A stretch of 33,462 bases of DNA. It comes from Methylobacter sp. (GTDB taxonomy: Bacteria > Pseudomonadota > Gammaproteobacteria > Methylococcales > Methylomonadaceae). Below are positions 1-9,700 of the stretch, in pieces. Location: assembly GCA_028712225.1 (NCBI GenBank), contig JAQTQN010000010.1, positions 1 through 33,462 on the forward strand, written 5' to 3'. Positions within the stretch are counted from its first letter, which is position 1. Every line of letters starts with the position of its first letter. The notes under the pieces were generated by a model. It did not search any database. It saw nothing but the letters and a program-made list of their open reading frames with translations, and had not been told where the DNA came from. The position numbers and the translations under genes are program-made.

Positions 1-2113
1 TAGCGGCTTGCTTATTTAGTAACACATTAATCCCCATTTCAATGACTTTATTATCGCCATACTCGGCCGCCATTAATGTCAGTAATGCCCAAGCGGTATT
101 AACCGCCTGAGAGTCAGCCGCTTCGGAATAGACCAGTTTTGAACACGACTCGAAAGTTTCCCCCCAGCCGCCATCGATTTTTTGATGATCCACTAAAAAA
201 CTGCAGGCTTTATTGATGCTGGTCATTAAAATCACATCATCGTAATAGCCTTTGCCCTTGGCTTTACTGATCGTCTCAACGCCAAACCAGGTCGCGTAAG
301 TAAAACAAACTGCCCAGCCACCATACCATGAGCCATCAGGTTTTTGTTGCTTAAGAATAAAATCAATTCCTGAACTAATAGCTTTACGTATTTCGTTATT
401 TTTATAGGCAGGATAAGTTTCCTGAATTTCCAGTAATGAAATAACACAAGCTCCAGTACATTCCGTCCATGAATAATCAATCATAATATCGGCAAATACC
501 TCAGAGGGATTGAGTTTTTCCAGCCATTTCGGCGCACGAGTTAACTCATAAGTTGCCCAACCACCATCAGCATTTTGATAAGACAAAATAACATCAACGG
601 CTTGTTGAATGCGTTGCTCATCAATTATCGGTTTAACCAGTCCTGAATGATTGATCGCTAAAGTAGCGCTTAAGCCCTCTGCCGTGCAATCGGCAACCGG
701 CCAGCCATTTTCTGCGGTAGAAAATGGCCAACTGCCTATCATCGGATGACGAAAAAATTCGCGATGCGTTGAATGCTCGGCTTTGATTTGCGACAGCTCG
801 ATAAACTTATAGCTTTTGGCAATAGTCGCAGGGAAAAGCTTACCCACATCACTTTCCAGCATGGCGCGAGTTGCAAATGCAGTATCCCAAAGCTGCGAGC
901 CGTTGTAGCCATTCATTTTCATGCCATCTTCGGCAACCCATAAATAGTCAAACCAACGCGTGACATGTTTTTTAAATTGCTCAGAATCTTTGCCGTAAGC
1001 ATGCCAGATACTGATAGAGTTAATCGCTTTATTAACGGGACCGATGTTGATGTAATCGGTTTGCTCATCCTCTGCATTCAGATACGTTAAGAGGTAGGCG
1101 GTGGCTTTTTCTCTTAGCCAATTAGATTTAAATTTTTCGTAGGTATTAGTGAAAAAACTCATCCACTTCAATACCGGCGAAAGCCGGGTGTAAGAATCTT
1201 TTTCGCAAAGGGCATTGCGTTGTTTCGGCCAATCGATAGATGCGAAATCTTCGTTAAAAAGCTCTTCTCTTAACGATAAAATCAACGCAGTTTCGGGCGC
1301 TTTAATTCGCTGTGCATAGCAGTAAGCCATTGGTAAATAAACCATACGGCTATGGCACCAATAGCGCCAGGGATGTACCGGCAACCATTTTGGAAACAGC
1401 CACATTTCAGGAAAAAGGCTGTTAAATCCTTGCCAGTCATAACAATTTAAAATGGCGAGATAAAACTTCCCCCAAGAGGGAATGCCGGTTGCTCCGCCAT
1501 TATTTTTGATCCACGCCCTGGCGCTGGCGAGTCGTTCATGATTTTTATCGACACCCAAGAGTCGCAGCGACACATATTGCATCACCGTGCCAAACATGGT
1601 CGACTCACCTTCAATATGCATGCCCCAACCGGCATCGCTGTTTTGATGATTGAATATATAAAGCTTCATCATTTCCTGATGTGCTTTGGGGAACGGTGAA
1701 TCCGTAATATAAGAAGCAATGAGTAAACCCGGCAAAAGGAATAGCGGGCCGCCGTAATCGCCCGGCCAATGGCCGTCTTCACTTTGCAAGTATGAAAAAT
1801 AGTTAATCCCTTTAACAAGCGCGTCCGTCACTTGTTGCTGGTCGGCATTGCTTTCCTGAGGTATCTGCACTGAGAATTCCTGGAAATTCGCGTTGATCGC
1901 AGTATGTCTAAAAACTTTATCGCCGGAATTGGGGTTGCTCGATTTATCAAACTGAAAATCTTCAGCAAACTGAATTATATCCTCGTCAGTAACACTATCA
2001 ACGCCTTGTAAATGCTCGTTGATATTATTTGACTTGGGCTTAAACGCCCAAATCTGCCGCCCCTTTTCAGTGAGGAGTTGCCAGTTTTTCCAACTCGGTT
2101 TTACATTCAGCAT
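1..2113 (-). CDS. Oxidosqualene cyclase (lanosterol/cycloartenol synthase-like), C-terminus cut by window edge
   Basis: Absent from the supplied ORF track because no stop lies in the window. Minus-strand reading from ATG at 2113 gives MLNVKPSWKNWQLLTEKGRQIWAFKPKS... with QW-type repeats (DGHWPGDYGGPLFLLPG, DGGWATYELTRAPKWLE, DGSWYGGWAVCFTYATWF, DGGWGETFESC) and VADCTAEGLSA. DCTAE is the oxidosqualene cyclase signature, versus DxDD in squalene-hopene cyclase. Confidence 0.93.
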   Translation of the reverse strand, partial: MLNVKPSWKNWQLLTEKGRQIWAFKPKSNNINEHLQGVDSVTDEDIIQFAEDFQFDKSSNPNSGDKVFRHTAINANFQEFSVQIPQESNADQQQVTDALVKGINYFSYLQSEDGHWPGDYGGPLFLLPGLLIASYITDSPFPKAHQEMMKLYIFNHQNSDAGWGMHIEGESTMFGTVMQYVSLRLLGVDKNHERLASARAWIKNNGGATGIPSWGKFYLAILNCYDWQGFNSLFPEMWLFPKWLPVHPWRYWCHSRMVYLPMAYCYAQRIKAPETALILSLREELFNEDFASIDWPKQRNALCEKDSYTRLSPVLKWMSFFTNTYEKFKSNWLREKATAYLLTYLNAEDEQTDYINIGPVNKAINSISIWHAYGKDSEQFKKHVTRWFDYLWVAEDGMKMNGYNGSQLWDTAFATRAMLESDVGKLFPATIAKSYKFIELSQIKAEHSTHREFFRHPMIGSWPFSTAENGWPVADCTAEGLSATLAINHSGLVKPIIDEQRIQQAVDVILSYQNADGGWATYELTRAPKWLEKLNPSEVFADIMIDYSWTECTGACVISLLEIQETYPAYKNNEIRKAISSGIDFILKQQKPDGSWYGGWAVCFTYATWFGVETISKAKGKGYYDDVILMTSINKACSFLVDHQKIDGGWGETFESCSKLVYSEAADSQAVNTAWALLTLMAAEYGDNKVIEMGINVLLNKQAA

Positions 2114-2184
2114 AAATTCTTGTCAGGGTAACTTTTAGCTTGCGAGATCATCAGATACTATCTTTGCAAAGAGTGACAGCCATT

Positions 2185-2787
2185 TTACTTATTAAACAGG
2201 GCTATGCGTACCATTGCCAAAAACCCTTTCAATTTTTTCAATAAACTCGGCTGTGCGCGCAAACGTTCATGACCGGGAAGCAACTGTCCTTTGGCTAACT
2301 TGCCAATTTTTCTTTTCACGGCAGGATCAAGTTTACCGTCAGCCGCTAATTCAAAAAACAAGGCTTTGACATTGCCTAAATCAAAGAAATCGCGTTGCCA
2401 TTCCCATTTATAGTTGCCGCCATAACGAAACCAGGAACCGCCGATGCCCGCCACTTCATAATGCGTGCCGTCTTCCCGTAGCGCGGGCGATACCTGACGC
2501 CATAAGCCTATGACTTCCCCCTGTTTTTCATCGATTAAAATGCGGTGGTACGGATAGCGCCATTCCTCAAAGCCTTCCATTTGTACACCCAAAGCCCATT
2601 CTTCTATCTGTTTGCGGCTGCGTGCGACAAATTCCTCATTCGGGCCGATATTCCAGCGATACTCGGCCGTCTCGGTATACATCGCTCCTAAATATTTGGG
2701 CCAATTACCTTCTTTTTCGGCGTCACGATTTGCCTGCAACCAACGTTCAACCATTTCTTCAAGTTCTTCTCTGGGATATGCGGCCAT
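2185..2787 (-). CDS. NTF2-like / SnoaL-like domain protein, function unknown
   Basis: 200-aa ORF (MAAYPREELEEMVERWLQANRDAEKEGNWPKYLGAMYTETAEYRWNIGP...) with SnoaL/NTF2-like layout, between the cyclase and CYP51 on the same strand with very short gaps. Confidence 0.75.
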   Translation of the reverse strand: MAAYPREELEEMVERWLQANRDAEKEGNWPKYLGAMYTETAEYRWNIGPNEEFVARSRKQIEEWALGVQMEGFEEWRYPYHRILIDEKQGEVIGLWRQVSPALREDGTHYEVAGIGGSWFRYGGNYKWEWQRDFFDLGNVKALFFELAADGKLDPAVKRKIGKLAKGQLLPGHERLRAQPSLLKKLKGFLAMVRIALFNK

Positions 2788-2796
2788 TGTTTGTCT

Positions 2797-4428
2797 CTAT
2801 TTGAATTCAATTTTAATTGCCTTGTTCGGGCAATATTTTTCGGCTTGCCGGGCTTTTTCCAGCAAATCCATCGGTGGGTTTTCTTGTAAAACGGTGAGAT
2901 TACCTGCGTCGTCTACCTGAAAAAGCTCAGGCGCTTCAGTCATACAAGTCGCATGACCTTGGCAAAGCTCTCTGTCGATTTTTATTTGAAAGTCATTACC
3001 CGCTTGCGTAGTGCTTTGTGTGTTATCTGTCTTTGCCTCAGCAGCGGCTTCTTTAATAAACGTGCGTTTTATATAACGAACACGACAAGGAGATAGTGGT
3101 TGTACCACCATTTGGGTGAAATCATCCTGATACTTGTCTTTATCGTCGACCAATTCAAAGGTATAGCGACGCAACAGTATGCTGAAAATGGCTTTTAATT
3201 GCAGCATGGCAAACGCATTGCCGGTGCATTTATGTTTGCCGCCACCAAAAGCAATCCAGCTAAAGGGCCTGGCATCTTCCTGACGTGATTCAGAATAACG
3301 TTCAGGATCAAATTTTTCCGGCTCGGGAAAAACCTCAGCGATGCGGTGCGATACTCGCGGCGAAGCACAGACGTATTTTCCTGCCTTGACTGTATAACCT
3401 TTAAAGTGAAAATCGCGCATCACTTTACGAATTAAAAATATTAATGGCGGATGCAAACGTAAAACTTCTTTAATAACACTTTCCAGTATCGGAATTTCGC
3501 GTAACGATTGAAAAGTGACTTCGCCATCGACGCCAAAATGTGCATCGAGTTCAGTTAATGCTTTAACCATAAACTCAGGCCGACGCGCCAGTTCCAGCAA
3601 AGTCCACGCAGCAGTTCCGGCGGTTGTATGATGTCCGGCAAAGATTGTGCCTATTAACATACCGGTTATTTCATGAGCGGATAAACCGGTGCCATCGTCA
3701 TATTTAGCATCAATGAGCAACTGAAACGCATCTTCACTTTTTTCTGATTTATTAGCTCGTTTGGCAATAATACCCGTCACTAACTCTTGCAATCTGGCAC
3801 GCGCTTTATCCCGGCGGCGAAACACGGGCAAAGGCAAATAAGGGAAAACAAAGGCCAGCGGATTCACGCCTTTTTCAAGATCATGATAAATTTTCGCGAA
3901 TTCTTCGTTCAACTCATAACGGAATTCGTCGCCAAGCAAGCAGTGGCTGGAGGTGTAAATCGTGAGTTCTTTCATAAACTCGAGCAAATCAATTTCACCG
4001 GTGTCACCCCAGCCGGCAATCATTTGTTCAACTTCCTGGACAATCACTCGTGCATAGCCGCGCATGGGTTTATCGCGCAATACCGGCATCAGCATTTTAA
4101 GCTGTTGGTCTTTTTTATTCGGCGGGGCATCAAAAACCACGCCCTTGCCAAAAATGGGCGTCATGATTTTATAAGCTTGGCTTTGATCCAGCTGATCATC
4201 AGGTGCTCTAAAAAAAGCCTCACTCGCGTCAGGGCCTGTCATTAACACCATCTTCTGATGAAACATACGAAATTCACCGATTTCTCCCAGCGTCTTTCTT
4301 AGTTTCACCATGTACTCAAATGGATTTTTACCAAACTCAAGCATATGTCCAACGAGCGGCAATGCTGAAGGCATTTTGGGTGGTTCTTTAAATGTCGAAA
4401 CAGCATTGTCGTTGTTGATAGTCGTCAT
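2797..4428 (-). CDS. cyp51: Sterol 14-alpha-demethylase CYP51 fused to a C-terminal ferredoxin domain
   Basis: P450 motifs: AGHHTTAGTAAWTLLE (I helix), ESVIKEVLRLHPP (ExxR), FGGGKHKCTGNAFA (heme Cys loop). C-terminal IKIDRELCQGHATCMTEAPELFQVDD...EKYCPNKAIKIEF is a single-cluster ferredoxin. The track ORF starts at 4578, but the conserved start is more likely MTTINNDN at 4428. Confidence 0.95.
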   Translation of the reverse strand: MTTINNDNAVSTFKEPPKMPSALPLVGHMLEFGKNPFEYMVKLRKTLGEIGEFRMFHQKMVLMTGPDASEAFFRAPDDQLDQSQAYKIMTPIFGKGVVFDAPPNKKDQQLKMLMPVLRDKPMRGYARVIVQEVEQMIAGWGDTGEIDLLEFMKELTIYTSSHCLLGDEFRYELNEEFAKIYHDLEKGVNPLAFVFPYLPLPVFRRRDKARARLQELVTGIIAKRANKSEKSEDAFQLLIDAKYDDGTGLSAHEITGMLIGTIFAGHHTTAGTAAWTLLELARRPEFMVKALTELDAHFGVDGEVTFQSLREIPILESVIKEVLRLHPPLIFLIRKVMRDFHFKGYTVKAGKYVCASPRVSHRIAEVFPEPEKFDPERYSESRQEDARPFSWIAFGGGKHKCTGNAFAMLQLKAIFSILLRRYTFELVDDKDKYQDDFTQMVVQPLSPCRVRYIKRTFIKEAAAEAKTDNTQSTTQAGNDFQIKIDRELCQGHATCMTEAPELFQVDDAGNLTVLQENPPMDLLEKARQAEKYCPNKAIKIEFK

Positions 4429-4891
4429 AACTTGAATTGTAAATTTGCTTATTAAGGAACATAGGTAGAAGGGCACGAAAAAGGCGACCGACTGATTGTT
4501 GAAACTGCCTCGACAATTAAATGTAATTACGGGAAAGCGATTCCTGGCTGCCTGGGCATAGTCCGTGATGAATGCCATTTAGCCCTATGCAACAAACGTC
4601 ACTTTTAGCATTGGAATGATATATCTGGCGGATAAGTTAGTCGGCTGGTGGCAGTTGCCAACTGCGCGCTGTATTTGGTCAAGCAAACCACCAAAAACTC
4701 TATTTAGTTGTTATTGCTTGAATGCCGGTTTTACCAAAAACCCATACATTGTAATTTAACTCCCCTCGGCAACTGCGCCTGCGATGCCGAGGGGATATAA
4801 GACCGTTTATTGAAATTGGTATTAACTGACTACCAATTTGTATCCTGCTGGTGTTTTTTCAAATTTGCACAATTCAAGCAAACGTTAGCGA

Positions 4892-6634
4892 TTAATAAAC
4901 ATCCCTGACGTAACGCTTATCTTTTTTCAGTTGATTAACGTAATCAATGGCTTGTTGCTCAGACAACTTACCGTGAGTGGCAATCACTTCATGCAATGCT
5001 TTGTCGACATCTTTGGCCATTCGGTAAGCATCGCCGCAGACGAAGAAGTAACCGCCCTGCTCCAGCCAGGCAAATAGTTCGGCGCCATTTTCCAGCATAC
5101 GATCTTGCACATAAATTTTCGCGTCCTGATCTCTGGAGAAAGCCAGATCCAAGCGACTCAACAAGCCGCTTTCTTGCATCGCCTCGATTTCTTCACGGTA
5201 TATATAATCGGTTGCGGCATTACGATCACCAAAGAACAACCAGTTTTTGCCTGCTGCTTTGCGAAATTGGCGTTCTTGCAAGAAAGCCCTGAATGGTGCA
5301 ATACCGGTGCCGGGGCCGACCATAATCATCGGCAAGCTGTTATCTTCCGGGACTCTAAACACCTTGTTGGGGGTAAAGAAGCTACGTACTTCGGTGTCGG
5401 GGCTGACCAAATCGGCCAGGAAGGTTGAACACACGCCCTTGTGTTGACGACCATGGCCTTCATACCGAACGCTGGCAACGGTTAAATGAACAGTCTCTGG
5501 GTGCATTTTGCCGCTGGAGGAAATGGAGTAGGCGCGATGCTGCAATGGTTTAAGTAAAGCTATAAATTCAGCGGCAGCAAACTCGCAAGCGGGAAATTGC
5601 CGCAACAAATCCAGAATGTCGCGGCCCCATAGATAATCCGACAACTTTTCTTTGTCGCCAGCTGCTAGTAAGCCATTAAGCTCCTGGTCACCTGAACGTG
5701 TCGCTATTTCTTCCAACAATTCCTTGCTGGGCAGTTTAATTTCAAAATGTGTGCGTAATGCGTCATGTAACGACATTTGCTCGCTATTGACGGGTTCAAC
5801 CTCGTCACCGTTGCAAGCCAGGGCTTTAATGATGTCATCGACCAGTTGCGGGCAATTGGTCGGCACCACGCACAAAGCATCGCCTGCTTCATAGCGTAAT
5901 CCTGACCCGGCAATGGATATTTCATAATGACGGGTTTCTTTGGATGAAGACGGCGCAGTTAATAAGCGATTGACTTGTAGTTTCGCCGGGAATGGGTTTT
6001 TTCGGTTGTATTGCGACTTTTCAGCAGCCGGTGCGCCTGTTTCGACAATCACTGTGCCGGATGCGCCTTCCGCCATGTGCGGAATGACTTCCTTAATCCA
6101 AGTTTCAGCCGGTTCTTCAAAAGCCGTATCGCAATCGACACGATCAAAAAGACGTGTTGCGCCTAGTTCAGCCAGCCTGTTATCCCAATCGATACCTGCC
6201 TGGCAAAATAAGTCATAGCTGGTATCGCCGAGCGCGAGCACAGAGAACTTAACATTGCTAAGCGTGGGCGCCGTGTCTGCGCTAATCGCATCCCAGAGCA
6301 GCTGAGCATTGTCAGGCATTTCGCCTTCACCATAAGTGCTGGTAATAACCAGCAAATAGTCCATTGATGAAAGTGCGCTAACTTCAACTTCATCCATGCC
6401 TTTGACCACAGGTTTTAGCCCGTGTGTCTTAGCGACAGCTGCAGCGTCATTGGCAACAGACTCAGCGCCGCCGGTCTGACTGCCGTAAAGAATATTGATA
6501 ATCCGAGCATTGACTTGATTGACAGCACCGGCGCTTTGCACCAAATGCGTGTGCAGTCCGGCAAAAAATCCGTTTAACCAAGCACGTTGAGTTTGACTGT
6601 AAGGAGCGTCTAATGGAAGTTGAGGTGTTTTCAT
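4892..6634 (-). CDS. CysJ-like diflavin reductase (FMN flavodoxin + FAD/NADPH domains; sulfite reductase alpha / P450-reductase family)
   Basis: ILYGSQTGGAESVA and STYGEGEMPDNA (flavodoxin), RAYSISSSGKMHPETVHLTV (FAD), GPGTGIAPFRAFLQER, LFFGDRN, YFFVCGDAYRMAKDV, and a C-terminal aromatic (RYVRDVY). Confidence 0.9.
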   Translation of the reverse strand: MKTPQLPLDAPYSQTQRAWLNGFFAGLHTHLVQSAGAVNQVNARIINILYGSQTGGAESVANDAAAVAKTHGLKPVVKGMDEVEVSALSSMDYLLVITSTYGEGEMPDNAQLLWDAISADTAPTLSNVKFSVLALGDTSYDLFCQAGIDWDNRLAELGATRLFDRVDCDTAFEEPAETWIKEVIPHMAEGASGTVIVETGAPAAEKSQYNRKNPFPAKLQVNRLLTAPSSSKETRHYEISIAGSGLRYEAGDALCVVPTNCPQLVDDIIKALACNGDEVEPVNSEQMSLHDALRTHFEIKLPSKELLEEIATRSGDQELNGLLAAGDKEKLSDYLWGRDILDLLRQFPACEFAAAEFIALLKPLQHRAYSISSSGKMHPETVHLTVASVRYEGHGRQHKGVCSTFLADLVSPDTEVRSFFTPNKVFRVPEDNSLPMIMVGPGTGIAPFRAFLQERQFRKAAGKNWLFFGDRNAATDYIYREEIEAMQESGLLSRLDLAFSRDQDAKIYVQDRMLENGAELFAWLEQGGYFFVCGDAYRMAKDVDKALHEVIATHGKLSEQQAIDYVNQLKKDKRYVRDVY

Positions 6635-6718
6635 GTAAGTGGCTAAGAAATCTATGCCCTCGTTAGCACCCCGTCTGTGAAATTTAGACGGGGCGCTAAT
6701 CGAAAGTAGTTAAGGTAA

Positions 6719-9700
6719 TTAAGCTACGCTTTGACTCATCATGCTTTGAGCAATATCCAGTCCAACCAATGCGGCCAGGTATTCTTCGATGCCTGGAATG
6801 CCTGCGAGAGCTTGCCTGTTAATCTGGTCTTGCTCAATAATCCAAGCTGTTGAACCGATTGAATAAATGCTTTGTACAGAACGATTAATTAACGCAGTTT
6901 TGTAATCATTCAAGCGTTTAGAAGCCAGTAGTATGGCGAGATGGTCATCGCTGTAATTGCTATAAGCTTCACGGGTGTTTTTAACCAGCGCTTCTTGTAC
7001 TTTACGCGGTCGCTCAATAATTAGCTTACGCGCGGCTCTATCAATATGTGCTGAGGTACGTTGAGCCTCAGGTACTACTTTAAGCATTTCTTGAGCAATT
7101 TGCTGGGCTTTTTCCAGCACGGCATAGCTATTAACCAGTTTGTAGGTCAAGTGGGTATCTACCTCTCCCACCCCGGGAATAGCTCCATCGAACAGCGGCT
7201 TTTCTGTTTGATAGGCGTGTTTTACCTGCTCGATTTGTTGGCGCGCTAATTCAACCGACAATTCTTCGATCATTTCCTTGCGATCCAGCGCCTGCTGCAA
7301 GTATTTCGCGGTTTGCGTTTTGTACAGCCATAACGGCAACGCGAACTTGAAGTACTGACGTTCAGAAGCCCAATTGTTAATCAGGTTTCTTGCTTTGCTG
7401 GAGTTAGCGTATTCGGCGTGTTGCTCAAGCATATGCAGAATAAATTGCTCGTGAGCGCGCGCATTATCGGTATCTTCTGTCAGGCTATGCAGCTCAACAG
7501 ATGTTTTGTCATACAGATTTTCCAAACGATTTTCAGGGTCGTATTGGTAAGCATTACCGCCTGACATACCGTTGCAGAAGCCTTTACCAAAGCCACCGAT
7601 GTTCAACACCGCGCCATTGGTCATGTATTCGCAAGCAAAATCACCGACGCCTTCGACAACGGCCATTGCGCCTGAGTTTCTAACTGCAAAACGGTCACCG
7701 GCTTCACCGTTGATAAAGGCTTTACCGCCAGTGGCGCCGAATAACGCAAAGTTACCGATTAAGACGTTATTGCCGGGCGTTTTGATGCCGCCCCCCGGAG
7801 ATTCAACTACCAAGGTGCCGCCGCAAGCTGATTTACCGACACCGTCATTACAGGTGCCCAGATGTTCCAGTCGCATGCCGTCATTCAGGAATGCGGCATA
7901 ACTTTGCCCGGCTGAGCCTTTGGTACGAATCACCACACTGTCCGGTGCCAGATATCGGCGACCGTGCTGGTTGGTGTAAATGATGGGTGATTTGGTCAGC
8001 TCTTGTTCGTTGAGCTGGTAAGCCAGCAAGCGTTCAATATCGATAGCGGTTTGGCCGCCTACGGTCTTGGCGCAATTGCTCAGCTTAAAGCCGTCGCCTT
8101 CAATGACAATTTGTCGTTTACCGGCCAGCAGGCCCGCTTTGACTTGTTCAATAACTTGGTTATCGACATTGAAATTAGCTTCCAGGTAAATAGGCTTGGC
8201 AATCTTAACTTCATTGACCTGAGCCAGCATTTTAGTCAGGTCAAGTTGACCTACCATGGTCGGATGGTTGATTAAATGCAGTAAATCGGTTTTGCCACGA
8301 ATGTCACGCAGGCTTTTATAGCCGAGTGAGGCCAATATTTCCCTGACTTCGTGCGCCAAGTTCATGAAGTATTGAGCCAAGACACGAGGATCGCCTTTGA
8401 ACTCTTCATGCGCAGTCGTTAAACCGGCAGGACATTTTATGTTGCAGTTTTTCGCCATCACACAGCGCAGCATCATTAATGCCGTAGTACCGAATTCAAA
8501 CGAGTCTGCACCCAAAATAGCGGATTTAACCACGTCCGTACCACTCTGATGAGCCCCGCTACAACGCAGTATCACTTTATCGCGTAGGCCATTAACGGCC
8601 AATGCTTGATGAACTTCGGCGATACCGATTTCCGGCGACCTACCGCTGTTTTTCAGACTGGTCACCGCTGCGGCGCCCGTGCCGCCGGTGTTGCCGGCAA
8701 CGTTAATCACGTCAGCACCGGCTTTAGCAACGCCGACGGCTATTGTACCGATGCCTTCGGAAGACACCAATTTGACGCCAACTTTAACGCGTGCGGCTTT
8801 GGCATCATGGATCAATTGCCCCAAATCTTCGATGGAATAGGTGTCATGATGCGGCGGCGGGCTGACCAACTCAACTTTCGGAGTACCGCCACGCAATGCA
8901 GCAATTTCTACCGACACTTTCGCGGCCGGCAATTGCCCGCCTTCTCCGGGCTTTGCGCCTTGAGCAATCTTGATTTCTATTTCTTGAATGCTGGGATCTG
9001 CCAGAAGACCGGCCCAAACGCCAAAACGGCCTGAAGCAAATTGTTTGACTTTGCTGGAACGTAAGGTGTTAAAGCGACTGTGATGCTCACCGCCTTCGCC
9101 TGAATTGCTTAACGCACCGACGATATTGGTGCCTTGAGCAACCGCTTCGTGAGCTTCGGCGAGTAACGCACCGTGACTCATCGCGCCCGAGGCCAGTGTT
9201 GGCGTAATTTCATGCGCAGGTTGCACCGCTGCCAGAGCAATAGGCTCCAGCGCCGACTTTGTGCTGCTCAAGTAATTAGCCAGCAAGCCATCGGACTCAG
9301 TGACAGTCAAAGTGATGCCGTCATTCGCAATGGCAATATTGAAGTCAGATTCAGCAAAACGTTTTTTGTAGTGCGCGGCCAGTTGCTCCAAACGTTGGCG
9401 GGATGAGTTTGAGGTCAAGCCAATAGTGAAAGTTTGTTCATTTGTTCGGCTGACACGCAAACCACGGATTAGGTAATTGACATTACCACGCAGGTTTTGG
9501 TTGCCCAGAATTCGGTCGAAATCTTCAGTACTTTGGGCATGGGACACATCCGCCGGAAAGTCCATAATGTCACGCAACGCAGCAGGTCTGTCATCACGTT
9601 CAAGGTATAGATTTTTAGTGAAATTGCGATATGCGGGAGTAATACCGAAGTTATCGAGTTGTTCGGGCGTGCGCTTGTCATAGCCGAAATCAAGATAAGC

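Noticed and set aside
232-480. 82-aa ORF inside the left-edge region
   Set aside because: Lies within the oxidosqualene cyclase reading frame in another phase; no recognisable family.
4651-4665. Palindrome GCAGTTGCCAACTGC near the CYP51 promoter region
   Set aside because: Only 7+1+7 and a single copy; cannot be distinguished from chance without a known regulator.
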